Shown here piece by piece: positions 43,066 through 52,181 of a DNA stretch of 64,000 nucleotides. The stretch is from Fibrobacterota bacterium (GTDB taxonomy: Bacteria > Fibrobacterota > Chitinivibrionia > Chitinivibrionales > FEN-1185). The stretch is from positions 122,013 through 186,012 of the forward strand of contig PLWQ01000012.1 in assembly GCA_003165595.1 (NCBI GenBank). Reading direction: 5' to 3'. The notes beneath the pieces are model-generated. The model searched no databases and was not told the origin of the DNA. It saw only the letters and a list, made by a program, of their open reading frames with translations. The position numbers and the translations under genes are program-made. Numbering within the stretch: the first letter of the stretch is position 1; each line of letters opens with the position of its first letter.

Positions 43066-44562
43066 TTACTGGATGACAAACACTCTTTGAACCGCACCCG
43101 TTGCACCACTCTGCAGCAGATACGTTCCCTGCCTGTCAACCCGGCCGGCATCAATCCGCCTGCCCGCGCAATCGTAGGCCGTGACGCCCGCGGCGTCGTG
43201 CAGATAGCGGCGGAGAACCGCAGCGGCAACCGGGTTTGGAACCAGGCGCAGACACGCCGAAGGTGAAGCGCTCACGGCCCATCCCTGCCTGATTGACGCA
43301 TTGGTGAACTCAAACGCTCCCATATCGAAGGCGCCGCCCATCGGCCTGGCAGTGCCGTCGAAGTCGGCGGCCACCGGCACGACGGTCCCGGCGTCGATGG
43401 CCGGGCTGATTGACTTGAGGCGAAAATTATTGTTGGCGGAGTCGACAAACTGCGGATCAACATTCGTCTTGTCGTGGGCCGCAACCGGGCTGTAGGCCGA
43501 CTCGTTGAACAGGTTGTAATCCTCGATGACCGGAGCAGCCCCGTTGTTGACAATGATGGCATGATCGTAGCATTTGCTGAAAATGTTGTTCTTGACAACA
43601 GCGCCCGAAGTGTAACTGCCGCCGAATCCCGCTCCGAAATACTTTATGTCGTAGAATACGTTGTTGAACACGTTTATGGTGGTAATCCCGTCGCTCACAC
43701 ACAGTCCCCACGCTGCGGAGTGAGCGAAGATATTGTTCTTGAAAGTGAAATCATGACTGCTGTGATGATAAGTCCCCTCCGCCATCAGACCCTCGTCACA
43801 CTCGCTGCACCAGTTCCCGTCCCACACCACATTGGCCGCGTGCTCGCCGTTGTTGTCGAATGTTTGCCAGCAATCCAGATGCGCATTGCCCACCTCGCTG
43901 AAAATGGTGCCGTGAAATTTGTTTCCCCGGAAAGTAATGTTGTCTCCAAAGAAGCGTGAATAATCGCAGTCGCCCGTTGTGTCGTACTGGAAGAGCCGGT
44001 CCACCTCATTATTCTCCACCAGGAAGTTGCTTCCGCTCACCGTGAGGCCGTACTGGCAGTGATACACGTGGTTGCCGCCGATGTACACCGAATCCCACGT
44101 GCCTCCGCTCCAGCTCGATTGGATGCCGGGTCCGGGAATGTCGTGGCAGTAATTGTCCACGATTTCCAGATTGCTGCTCGCAATCCAGATGCCTCCGCCG
44201 TTCCAGCCGCCTTGCGGGCATGTTATGTCGAAGCCTTCAATCCGCAGGTAGTTTTCGCCGTCGGTCTGGAACCCTTGCATGAACACGGTCCGCCTCGGAT
44301 CGGCCGTAAACACGATCTTCCTGCCCGCTGCGCCGGAATGGCCCGAGGCAAAGGATATGCGCTCCGCATAGGTTCCTGCCTTGACAACAACGGAATCGCC
44401 GGCAAGGACCGCGGCTGCCGCCTTGGAGATCGTCTTGAATGGTTGGGCCGCGATGCCGGAGTTATTGTCGCTTGCGCCGGCGTCGTTCCGATCCACATAG
44501 TATGTCTTTGTCCAGGCAAGCGAACAGAACAGAAGCACGGTTACGATCCATACTGTTTTCAT
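43066..44562 (-). CDS. Exported beta-helix protein with DUF1565-type N-terminus and sorting domain
   Basis: 498 residues from ATG 44562 (MKTVWIVTVL); signal peptide ~1-18. It opens TYYVDRNDAGASDNNSG then PFKTISKAAAAV and GDSVVVKAGTYAERISF, the DUF1565 start common in secreted right-handed beta-helix proteins. The helix coils (LEIVDNYCHDIPGPGI, VYIGGNHVYHCQYGLTV, FTFKNNIFAHSAAWGLCV, AVVKNNIFSKCYDHAII) run to ~370 and end with the choice-of-anchor-like block SPAIDAGTVVPVAADFDGT and FDMGAFEF. The tail has PNP (LVPNP) followed by VTAYDCAGRRIDA, a sorting-type domain. Function probably lyase or hydrolase on a pectin-like chain, not proven. Lies 42 bp after the apiosidase-like gene. Confidence 0.65.
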   Translation of the reverse strand: MKTVWIVTVLLFCSLAWTKTYYVDRNDAGASDNNSGIAAQPFKTISKAAAAVLAGDSVVVKAGTYAERISFASGHSGAAGRKIVFTADPRRTVFMQGFQTDGENYLRIEGFDITCPQGGWNGGGIWIASSNLEIVDNYCHDIPGPGIQSSWSGGTWDSVYIGGNHVYHCQYGLTVSGSNFLVENNEVDRLFQYDTTGDCDYSRFFGDNITFRGNKFHGTIFSEVGNAHLDCWQTFDNNGEHAANVVWDGNWCSECDEGLMAEGTYHHSSHDFTFKNNIFAHSAAWGLCVSDGITTINVFNNVFYDIKYFGAGFGGSYTSGAVVKNNIFSKCYDHAIIVNNGAAPVIEDYNLFNESAYSPVAAHDKTNVDPQFVDSANNNFRLKSISPAIDAGTVVPVAADFDGTARPMGGAFDMGAFEFTNASIRQGWAVSASPSACLRLVPNPVAAAVLRRYLHDAAGVTAYDCAGRRIDAGRVDRQGTYLLQSGATGAVQRVFVIQ

Positions 44563-44604
44563 GACGTTTCCCCCTCTGTCTATAGTCGGCAACTCCAGGG
44601 CGTC

Positions 44605-46272
44605 TTACCTGGTCTTCACAAATGGACGTACGACAGCCGCATGTTGCGTTTGCACTCGCAGCAGGTACACACCACAACGGACTCCGGAAGCATCCCACAA
44701 TAACGTGCATGCCCCGGTCCTCGCCGATTCGCCGTGCAAACTTTCTCCGGTGAGAACCGCCATCTGCCTGCCGGACGCATCGTAAATCACGGACACGGCC
44801 ATACTTTCTTTCCCGGAAACGATGATTGCGACGGTTTGGGTTGCCGGGTTATACGCCGTCTTGACGGTCACGTCTTCGGGGGTACTGGTGTTCATGCGGC
44901 TCGACACGGAAGTCGTGGCCTCAAGCACGAGGACAAAGTCCTTGTCGCTTGCGCTATTGGCGCCGGGTGGCGCGAAATTCCGCGTGCCGGTATTGGGAAA
45001 AGGGGAACCGGATATTGTCGCATATGTCCCGTTGGTTGGATCGTACCATTGCGCCTTGGCGGACGAACTGAGTTTCGTCATGTCCACCGTGACCGTCTGG
45101 CCCGACGGCAGAAATGCCAAAACCAATCCACCGTCCGGCGTACGCGCCGCAGTCGCGCAATAGTTGTCCGCAACGTGGCCGGTGTTGGAAAACGTGCCAT
45201 ACCCGGCGGTCACAACGGTGTGATCCTGGTCCGGCACCAGGTTGTACCACGGCCGAAGTTCGAACAATGTCTTGACAAAAGCCATTTGGGTGGCACCCGG
45301 TGTGACCAGATTATCTTTCCAGCCCGATTTGAAGGGCCAGATGTATCCGTTGCCGTAAAACTGTCCTGTAGCCCCGCTCAGGTTTGTCCAGTATTCCTGC
45401 CGCCGCAGGATGACCGCGGTCGTCACCGGCCCCTGCAGGCTTTCGAATTCGTAATTGGCCTCTATGAGAAAAACCGGCTGGAAATCTGTCCGGTTGTAGT
45501 CCTTGAGCACCTGCGCATACGTTGGATAGTATGTATAGGAAGCGTTGAGAGAGACAATCGGCGCCCAGTTCGGATCGTCAAGCGATCCGCTCACAAGATA
45601 ATTGAGCTCAATCGTGTGAATGTGGCGCGAGTCGTTGTCCTTGATGCCAAGCGCCACCGCGGTCGCCACCGTGTCGTTTGCGGCATTGCTCCAGGTCTGA
45701 AAGTCGTTGCCGCTCAACCACACGATGTTGTCGAAGCTCTTGTAGCGGTTGCCCAGGTACCTTCCGTAATTACGGCATTTAGTGACGCCGTTGGCGAGCA
45801 TCACGCTCAAGAAGCTTCCTGTTTCGGCAGGGTCGAGAAAAACAGCGAGCCCATGGTTCGCCGCAAGCCGAAGCACCCGGTCGCAGTGCGAAAAGTACGC
45901 CTCGTTGGGAGTGGAGAGATCACCGGCGGTGGTCCACGGCAGAACGCCGTCGTAGGTGCTGGCGTCGGTGCGTCCTCCTGTGTAGTCCGCGCACAGGAGG
46001 TTGATCCAGAGGCAATTGAATCCGTGCGACGAGCGGTCCGCGAAATACATGTCGGCGTCCGCCTCCGAGATGTTGACCATGAGGGCCTGCGGGGCGTCGC
46101 CGGCGATGAGAAAGGGAACGTTGTTCTGGTCAACGAGGTATCGCCTGTTGGCACTCACCGCGAGCGGATAGACTTGCGCCTGCGGGGATTCCCCTGCGAC
46201 AAGGCAGGAGAAAACGGCGGTCACGGCAACTACGAATAGGTTTCTGTGCACGAGTTTCAGGACGGCAGTCAT
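44605..46272 (-). CDS. Exported apiosidase-like glycoside hydrolase (DUF4038/GH140-type) with sorting domain
   Basis: 555 residues; GGGGGAACC precedes ATG 46272; signal peptide ~1-27. The TIM-barrel (~35-340) starts RRYLVDQNNVPFLIAGDAPQ and continues DADMYFADRSSHGFNCLWIN, LPWTTAGDL, HGLAVFLDPAETGSF, NIVWLSGNDFQ and VFLIEANYEFE, the order expected for DUF4038 enzymes, whose catalytic Asp and Glu would lie in the LSGND and IEANYE segments. A small beta-domain (~345-435, RPWYNLVPDQDH ... AQWYDPTNGTY) matches the 'collagen-binding' domain often paired with DUF4038. Sorting-like end: VIYDASGRQMAVL ... GVYLLRV. Characterised GH140 enzymes remove apiose from rhamnogalacturonan II; this substrate is inferred. 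Confidence 0.78.
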   Translation of the reverse strand: MTAVLKLVHRNLFVVAVTAVFSCLVAGESPQAQVYPLAVSANRRYLVDQNNVPFLIAGDAPQALMVNISEADADMYFADRSSHGFNCLWINLLCADYTGGRTDASTYDGVLPWTTAGDLSTPNEAYFSHCDRVLRLAANHGLAVFLDPAETGSFLSVMLANGVTKCRNYGRYLGNRYKSFDNIVWLSGNDFQTWSNAANDTVATAVALGIKDNDSRHIHTIELNYLVSGSLDDPNWAPIVSLNASYTYYPTYAQVLKDYNRTDFQPVFLIEANYEFESLQGPVTTAVILRRQEYWTNLSGATGQFYGNGYIWPFKSGWKDNLVTPGATQMAFVKTLFELRPWYNLVPDQDHTVVTAGYGTFSNTGHVADNYCATAARTPDGGLVLAFLPSGQTVTVDMTKLSSSAKAQWYDPTNGTYATISGSPFPNTGTRNFAPPGANSASDKDFVLVLEATTSVSSRMNTSTPEDVTVKTAYNPATQTVAIIVSGKESMAVSVIYDASGRQMAVLTGESLHGESARTGACTLLWDASGVRCGVYLLRVQTQHAAVVRPFVKTR

Positions 46273-46305
46273 GGTTCCCCCTGATACGGGCGGTCCGGAA
46301 ACGCG

Positions 46306-48336
46306 CTAACGCAGGAGCATTACCCTCGCGGTCACAGCAGCGGCGCCTTCTGTCAACCTGCAGAGGATGACCCTTCCCGGCCGAAGCGTTGCGGCGTCCA
46401 GGGTCACCCGGTGGACGCCGGCAGCGGCGTTCCCATGCACCGGCGTGCACACGAGCCTGCCTGAACCGTCGAACAGTTCCAACGTGACAAATCCCGGCTT
46501 GGCGATTTCGAAGGACAGCGCAGAAGACGCCGTCAGGGAAATGTCGAGCGCGCGAGCGGGCGCGGCCGGTGATCGCTGCGGACGGGCAGCCATGTACACG
46601 CTTTCGTAGCGAATCTGGGCTGGAATCTTATTTGTCATTGGAGTGACGTCCGGCCCGATTGGCGGCCATGGCATAGTGCCCCACCACAAAGGCTTTGCGG
46701 AAAGATACAGGGAAGCAGGAATAGTGTGGTCGGAAACAGTCGGATCCCACTTGACGGAATCGGACGCGACGTCATAGTTGCCGTGAAGCAGCGCGGTGGT
46801 GTACGGCAGCCTGTTGTCTTCCGGGTAGGCGCCCGATCCGTCGTCATTTGCCTCGCTGTAGCCGAAGCAGAAACAATAGGACGTGGCGTCGTACGAGCGG
46901 TACTGCGGCGCGATTATCATGCTTTGGGCCGGAATTATGCGGGTGCCATTGTTGTAGGATGTTAGCTGGAGAAGATCCTGGGAGCCCGCAACGTTTCCTA
47001 TAATATTGTAAAAGCGGCCGGCAAAATCCACGTTGATCACCCGGTTGGCCTGGCATGCCCACCAGGTAGAGTCTGTTCTCTCGGCCCCGCGGCCGGACAG
47101 CGGCTTGGAAATCCTGGTGGTTCCCAGGAGCCAGTTCCTGAACACGGTGTTATGGCTGTTGGAACCCCAGATTCCGTCGGGATGAAAAGAAGTCGCTATG
47201 TTGCCTTCGTATAAATTGAACATCGGATGTGAGCCGTGCATGGAAAGATCGCCCATCACCACGTTGTATGCGGTCTGGTCGAAATCGCTTGCGGAGTAGT
47301 TGTAAGCGACCACGTTGCCGGCCGCGCCCCAGTTGAGCATGACCGACACGTGCATCCGCCTGAGTATGTTGTTCTCTATAAGCAATCCGCTTGATTTGTC
47401 GGCAATAAACACGTCGGCGTCGGTCTGGCCCGGCGTGTGGGCGAACGCGTCGTGAAAGTAGCTGTCCCGGATTTCGCAGCGGTAGCACCAGAAGGCGCGG
47501 AAATGGTCGCCGTCGGTGTAGTTGCTCTCCACATTCCTTACCCAGCAGTACGCCGAGCCGTTCATGAGAATGTTCTCGGTGTAACCGGTGTTGTTCATGT
47601 ACACCTGCAGGTCTTCGACGCCCGCGTTCTTTGCGCCGGCCTCAAACGGCGTGGCAAGCGGGGAGAACGCGGGGTTATACGAGAGGTAAAGCGCAGGCGC
47701 AATGCCCACCGACGTTCCGTTGACAGATGTCACTTCAACGATCTGCCCCAGCGCGCGCGTGCCGTTCCAGCCGATGCCGCCGTCGCACCAGGTGCAATTA
47801 CCCTCCCCGCCTTTGATGGAAACGAAACTCGTGTCGTTGATCTGGGTGACAAGCAGGTACGAACCAACGCTGATGCCGCCCGCATTTGCAAGCGTAATGG
47901 CGGTGGACCCGGCACTGGATCCTCCGGTTATCGCCGTTGAATTGGCGGCGTAGGGCGTGGCGTCCTGACCGAAGCTTATCACGGCGCCGCTGGTTCCGTG
48001 TGCGTCAAGTATGGTCTTACCTGAGCCCTCGCCTCTGAGGGTGACATTATTGGGAACTCGCAGGCCGGAGTTGATTCGAAAGGTGCCGGCCGAAAGCAGC
48101 ACAACCTGATTTGCCGTGCAATTGTTGAGCATGGCTTGAACTGCGGCCGTTGCGTCGATGGTGCCGTTGCCGTAGGTTGACGCATTGATTTGTGCGAATG
48201 TGGTGGTTCTGGCAGGAACGCCGCCGGGTATCCCGGATTTGCTCCAGTCGATGCTGCGACCCGCGGGAATGATTGCGGCGCACGACGCGCCGATGCAAAC
48301 CAGGATGAACTTCGCTGCAATGCACGGCGATCTCAT
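46306..48336 (-). CDS. Exported right-handed beta-helix protein with sorting domain, paralogue 2
   Basis: 676 residues from ATG 48336 (MRSPCIAAKF), with AAGGGGG upstream; signal ~1-20. It begins IPAGRSIDWSKSGIPGGVPA, equivalent to the DWSAAGVVGGIPDRT start of the protein at 40692. Beta-helix coils follow (LRVPNNVTLRGEGSGKTIL, AYCWVRNVESNYTDGDHFR, GLLIENNILRRMHVSVML, NTVFRNWLLGTTRI). The shared C-terminal block is LLHGNYDVASDSVKWD and IPASLYLSAKPLWWGTMP with PWPPIGPDVT. Sorting-like end: LELFDGSGRLVCTPV ... ILCRLTEG. It is the first gene of the 48336-43066 group, 33 bp ahead of the apiosidase-like gene, so the cassette combines backbone- and side-chain-acting proteins (inference). Confidence 0.65.
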   Translation of the reverse strand: MRSPCIAAKFILVCIGASCAAIIPAGRSIDWSKSGIPGGVPARTTTFAQINASTYGNGTIDATAAVQAMLNNCTANQVVLLSAGTFRINSGLRVPNNVTLRGEGSGKTILDAHGTSGAVISFGQDATPYAANSTAITGGSSAGSTAITLANAGGISVGSYLLVTQINDTSFVSIKGGEGNCTWCDGGIGWNGTRALGQIVEVTSVNGTSVGIAPALYLSYNPAFSPLATPFEAGAKNAGVEDLQVYMNNTGYTENILMNGSAYCWVRNVESNYTDGDHFRAFWCYRCEIRDSYFHDAFAHTPGQTDADVFIADKSSGLLIENNILRRMHVSVMLNWGAAGNVVAYNYSASDFDQTAYNVVMGDLSMHGSHPMFNLYEGNIATSFHPDGIWGSNSHNTVFRNWLLGTTRISKPLSGRGAERTDSTWWACQANRVINVDFAGRFYNIIGNVAGSQDLLQLTSYNNGTRIIPAQSMIIAPQYRSYDATSYCFCFGYSEANDDGSGAYPEDNRLPYTTALLHGNYDVASDSVKWDPTVSDHTIPASLYLSAKPLWWGTMPWPPIGPDVTPMTNKIPAQIRYESVYMAARPQRSPAAPARALDISLTASSALSFEIAKPGFVTLELFDGSGRLVCTPVHGNAAAGVHRVTLDAATLRPGRVILCRLTEGAAAVTARVMLLR

Positions 48337-48550
48337 GCCGACCCCCTTGGGCAAGATTATACCATGAATGACCGGCGAACGGGTGCCCAGTGTGACCAAA
48401 ACATTCCTCTAAACCCGTGTGGCCTGGATCTGTGATCCAGGTTCCTCTGTTTCTTTGGCAAATCCATCAATATGGTGTCATTTTACAGAATATACGCTGG
48501 AACGACTCTTTAGTCAACCTACGCAGTTGTTTGAGTGACCAAACCCATTG

Positions 48551-49118
48551 CTATCGAGTGAACATGAAGGTTCGAGTAAGGACGGTTTTGTCGGGAAGTT
48601 CTGCCTTTACCAAGTAAAGCCCCGGCACGACGCGGCCCCAAGCTGTGCTCAAGTATATGTTATTTTCACCATTTTGGGGAAAATTCGCCATTTGCTGCCC
48701 GATCACATTATAAACGGAAAATCGGGCAATAGCACCCTTCGTTGGCTCGCAGCAAATAATTAGCCCGTCTTGGCGCACAAGCACGGAGATTTTCGGATTG
48801 GACAACGCCTCCCCCGTAAAGCCGGGGCTAACTATTCGACTAAAGAAGTAGCTTCCAACAATTGCTCGCAGTGAATCAGATTCACCAGTTGAGGACACAA
48901 ACTTCAGCTCGACTTCATTTTGCACAGATGATCCAGCGAGATGCTTGATCCTGACTTCATGCTAAATTTGGCAATTCGAGGAACACGGAGTCGCGCGCCC
49001 ATCCGTTAGCGTCTGTCGTGTCAATGCCCTCAATGTAATCCGAGAACGCTCGCCCGTGAGAGAATCCACAAATCAACAGAAAGCAGCAAGAGAATATTCT
49101 AATAATCTTTTTCATCAT
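48551..49118 (-). pseudogene. Small exported protein with sorting domain, broken by a frameshift
   Basis: The first part (ATG 49118, MMKKIIRIFSCCFLLICG) is a signal peptide with ~35 more residues ending at a stop at 48957 (FLELPNLA). A second open part in another frame continues immediately with HEVRIKHLAGSSVQNEVELK and ends as a sorting-type domain (FSVYNVIGQQMANF ... GLYLVKAELPDKT) with stop at 48551. Joining the two by a single-base shift near 48955-48960 gives one coherent protein of ~190 residues. Either a true pseudogene or an assembly error. No enzyme domain is present. It is separated from the beta-helix gene start by ~210 bp without features. Confidence 0.6.
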
Positions 49119-49505
49119 GATTGCCTCCTTTGAACAAGAAAGCACGCCTTTCATTGACAATATTCCTCTAAAGGCGTCCAATGTCAATCAGATTGCAAAG
49201 ATAGTGTTTTCTGAGAGAAAACCCTGGTCCCACGTACGCACGCCGGACGCACAATCAGAATATACGGCCCACCGATTCTTTTGTCAATCCTCTTTCAGGG
49301 TAATACTCCAGCGAGGATTTCCATTCATAAAAATGATCGCAGTTATATATTAATGTATTCATGGAATTCGAGGCAACCGATTGATATGCCGCGCGTTGGC
49401 TGCAAAAAGACAGGCCTGCAGGAGCCCGGCTTGGGCAACTCTCCCGGTTGCCGGATTCATCACCTCTTGCTATATTGGGAGAACGACAGCCGCAAAGGAG
49501 GGCAA
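49119..49505. other. 387-bp intergenic region upstream of the GH31 gene
   Basis: Divergent gap between the broken small gene and the GH31 gene. It contains TATATATTAATG at 49344-49355, resembling the AT-rich blocks at 18882 and 36627, and AAAGGAGG at 49494-49501 serving the GH31 GTG start. Nothing else was recognised. Confidence 0.4.
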
Positions 49506-52112
49506 GTGAAGAATCTCCCGTCGAAATTGTTTCCACTGCAGCGCCGACCGGTGTGGCCGCTTTTTCTCATCGGACTGTTTGCTCCGATTTCAAGCTCGTC
49601 TGCAGCCTCTCTGGGCAGCGTGACCGGCTACACAAAGAACGGTCAGACCGTCCAGTTTGCAATGCAGAACGGGACCATGAACATCACCGTGTGCAGCCCG
49701 AAAATGGCGCGCGTCTGGTGCGTGCCCGGCAAAACGTTCATTGCCAAAAGCTATACTTCGGTTGCCGGAACCGCCTGGGACTCCGTTCCATATGCAGTGA
49801 GCGAACCTTCTTCCGGCGAAATAAGGATCGCAACTTCCGCGATTGCAGTTTCCGTCGCGACATCGACCGGTGCAATTACCTTCAAAGATCTCTCCGGAAC
49901 AGTAATCGCGCAAGACTCGGGAAACGACATGGCTGCCAGCTCGAAGTTTCCCGATGCGCCCTACAGTTTCTCCACTCCATTTACCATCAGCAACGGCGAA
50001 GCGATCTACGGGCTGGGAGAATACGAAAACGATTCGAGCGTCACCTACAATGGAAGGAACGTTACATTATATCCGCAGCAGTACACAAGCGTATACACCA
50101 TACCACTCGCGGTATCCAGCAAGGGATATGGCATTCTCTGGGACAATTCGCTCTGGTCGATACAATGGCAGCAGAACGCCGCAATCATGCGCGTTGGAGC
50201 CGACTGTGCGCCGTATCTCGACTACTATTTTATTTATGGCCCGGCCATCGATTCGGTGATCAGCGGGTATCGTTCCATAACAGGGAAGCCACCGTTGTTC
50301 GGCAAGTGGGCCTACGGCTTCCATCAATCAAAGAACCGGTACGCGTCGCAGGCCGAGCTTCTCAATATCGCCTCGCAATTCAGGACCCTGCAAATACCGC
50401 TTGACAACATCGTGGTCGACTGGCAGTGGTGGACCACATGGGGATCGCATCAATTCAACACAAACGACTGGCCCAATCCTGCCGACATGAACGACTCGCT
50501 GCACAGAGCGCTCCACTGCCACAGCTTGCTTTCCGTGTGGCCCGCGTTTGCGTCCGGAAGCGCGAATTACAATGAATTGCAGGCGGCCGGCTGCCTCCTT
50601 GATTCCGGGTACGGCGGTCGCTACTACGATCCCTTCAGCCCGGAGTGCGATTCGATTTATTGGAGGCAAATACGGGATCAGATCATGCCCAAGGGGTTCG
50701 ACGGCTTGTGGCACGATGCATCCGAAGGCGATATGTATCAGGACCTCGACTGGCGAAGCCCGGCGTATTCGACCATGGTCTGCAAAACAACCTACCAGGG
50801 CAGGCGACAGTACAATCCGAATCAAAGGGTATACACGCTCACCCGCTCCGCATGGGCCGGTCAGCAGCAGTATGCCGCGGTCACCTGGTCGGGCGACATC
50901 GACACCGCATGGTCCACGCTCAGAAAACAGATCCCGGTGGGGATCAATTTCTGCATGTCGGGACTGCCATACTGGGCGGATGACATAGGAGGCTTCTGGA
51001 CCCAATGCAATGCCGAAACCATGGTTCGATGGTTCCAGTATGGAACGTTCTTTCCGATTTTCCGTGTGCACGGGAGCGCGGACAAGGAACCATGGCGATA
51101 CGGCGCCACAGCCCAGGCAATCTTGACAAACTACATCAAACTGCGATACCGCCTGCTGCCGTACATATATTCCGTCGCCTGGATGGTGACCGACCAGGGC
51201 TACACCATGATGCGCGGGCTGATAATGGATTTCCAGACCGATCCGAACGTAAAGAAGATCTGCAGCCAGTTTATGTTCGGGCCCGCCCTGATGATAAACC
51301 CGGTAACCACACCGGGTACAACGTCGCGTCAGGTTTATCTTCCGTCAACAAAATGGTACGACTTCTGGGCCGGGACTTCCGTGAGCGGCGGCGCCACCAT
51401 TACGTCGTCCGCGCCGCTTGCGACAATTCCGATATACGTCCGCGCCGGATCGATTGTGCCGATGGGACCGGATCTCATGTATGCCACCGAAAAGTCCGCC
51501 GACACCATAGAGCTGCGCGTCTATCCCGGCGCCGACGGTACATTCACGCTGTACGAAGACGAGGATGACAATTACAATTACGAAAAGGGACAGTATGCAA
51601 CAATTCCCTTTGTGTGGAGCGATGCCGCCCAGACACTCACCATCGGCGCCCGCCAAGGATCATTCAACGGAATGCTTGCAAAAAGGGTATTCAACGTGGT
51701 GACCGTATCGCAAAACCATGGCAGCGGCCAGGGCTTTACCGCGAATCCGGATGCCCAGGTTGTGTACGCCGGCGGGCCGGTCTCGGTAAGAAACGGCCGC
51801 GTCACGGGCGCAGGATCATTCCTGCGCGCCTGCGCGGCCGGGGTTTCATGGCAGCTTTGGGCAACCGGAATGCAATCTTCTTCTGTCAAGATTCATTTCT
51901 CAGTCCCACAGGATGCGGCAAACAAGCCGGTTCTCATTCGCCTGTACAATGTGCGGGGCGGGCTGGTGCAAACGCTTATGGATGGCGTCGTCGGAATGGG
52001 CGGGCACACACTGGGCCTCAATGATGCTGGCGCGCCCCGGTCCGGCAGGTATTTGTGCCGCATTCAAGGACAGGGATTCGACAAGACCGTGGGCTTTATT
52101 GTGGCGAAGTAG
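49506..52112 (+). CDS. Exported GH31 alpha-glycosidase (alpha-xylosidase/alpha-glucosidase type) with sorting-like end
   Basis: 868 residues from a GTG start at 49506, chosen because AAAGGAGG lies 4 bp upstream and the product then has a signal peptide (~10-34, FLIGLFAPISSSSAA). N-terminal beta-sandwich ~38-255 (EAIYGLGEYENDSS). The barrel begins PPLFGKWAYGFHQSKNRY; IPLDNIVVDWQWW follows. The catalytic nucleophile is Asp404 in LWHDASEGD and the acid/base Asp464 in VTWSGDIDTAW, both classic GH31 positions. CMSGLPYWADDIGGFW and FRVHGS complete the site. C-terminal beta-domains, then LYNVRGGLVQTL ... GRYLCRIQG. GH31 members remove terminal alpha-xylose or alpha-glucose; given the xylose genes in the window, alpha-xylosidase is attractive but unproven. 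Confidence 0.9.
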   Translation: MKNLPSKLFPLQRRPVWPLFLIGLFAPISSSSAASLGSVTGYTKNGQTVQFAMQNGTMNITVCSPKMARVWCVPGKTFIAKSYTSVAGTAWDSVPYAVSEPSSGEIRIATSAIAVSVATSTGAITFKDLSGTVIAQDSGNDMAASSKFPDAPYSFSTPFTISNGEAIYGLGEYENDSSVTYNGRNVTLYPQQYTSVYTIPLAVSSKGYGILWDNSLWSIQWQQNAAIMRVGADCAPYLDYYFIYGPAIDSVISGYRSITGKPPLFGKWAYGFHQSKNRYASQAELLNIASQFRTLQIPLDNIVVDWQWWTTWGSHQFNTNDWPNPADMNDSLHRALHCHSLLSVWPAFASGSANYNELQAAGCLLDSGYGGRYYDPFSPECDSIYWRQIRDQIMPKGFDGLWHDASEGDMYQDLDWRSPAYSTMVCKTTYQGRRQYNPNQRVYTLTRSAWAGQQQYAAVTWSGDIDTAWSTLRKQIPVGINFCMSGLPYWADDIGGFWTQCNAETMVRWFQYGTFFPIFRVHGSADKEPWRYGATAQAILTNYIKLRYRLLPYIYSVAWMVTDQGYTMMRGLIMDFQTDPNVKKICSQFMFGPALMINPVTTPGTTSRQVYLPSTKWYDFWAGTSVSGGATITSSAPLATIPIYVRAGSIVPMGPDLMYATEKSADTIELRVYPGADGTFTLYEDEDDNYNYEKGQYATIPFVWSDAAQTLTIGARQGSFNGMLAKRVFNVVTVSQNHGSGQGFTANPDAQVVYAGGPVSVRNGRVTGAGSFLRACAAGVSWQLWATGMQSSSVKIHFSVPQDAANKPVLIRLYNVRGGLVQTLMDGVVGMGGHTLGLNDAGAPRSGRYLCRIQGQGFDKTVGFIVAK

Positions 52113-52117
52113 AAACG

Positions 52118-52151
52118 CCGCGAGTACCCTGCCCCGAGGATCGCGGTTTTT
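52118..52151 (+). terminator. Candidate intrinsic terminator of the GH31 gene
   Basis: CCGCGA (52118-52123) pairs with TCGCGG (52141-52146) across a 17-base loop, followed by TTTTT (52147-52151), 5 bp after the GH31 stop. The stem is short and the loop long, so efficiency is uncertain. Confidence 0.5.
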
Positions 52152-52181
52152 CCGTTTAAGCAAACGGCCAAAGGCTGGGCC

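Noticed and set aside
49281..49505. 75-codon extension of the GH31 gene
   Set aside because: No ribosome site at the upstream ATG and no signal peptide; the GTG at 49506 has AAAGGAGG and a signal sequence.
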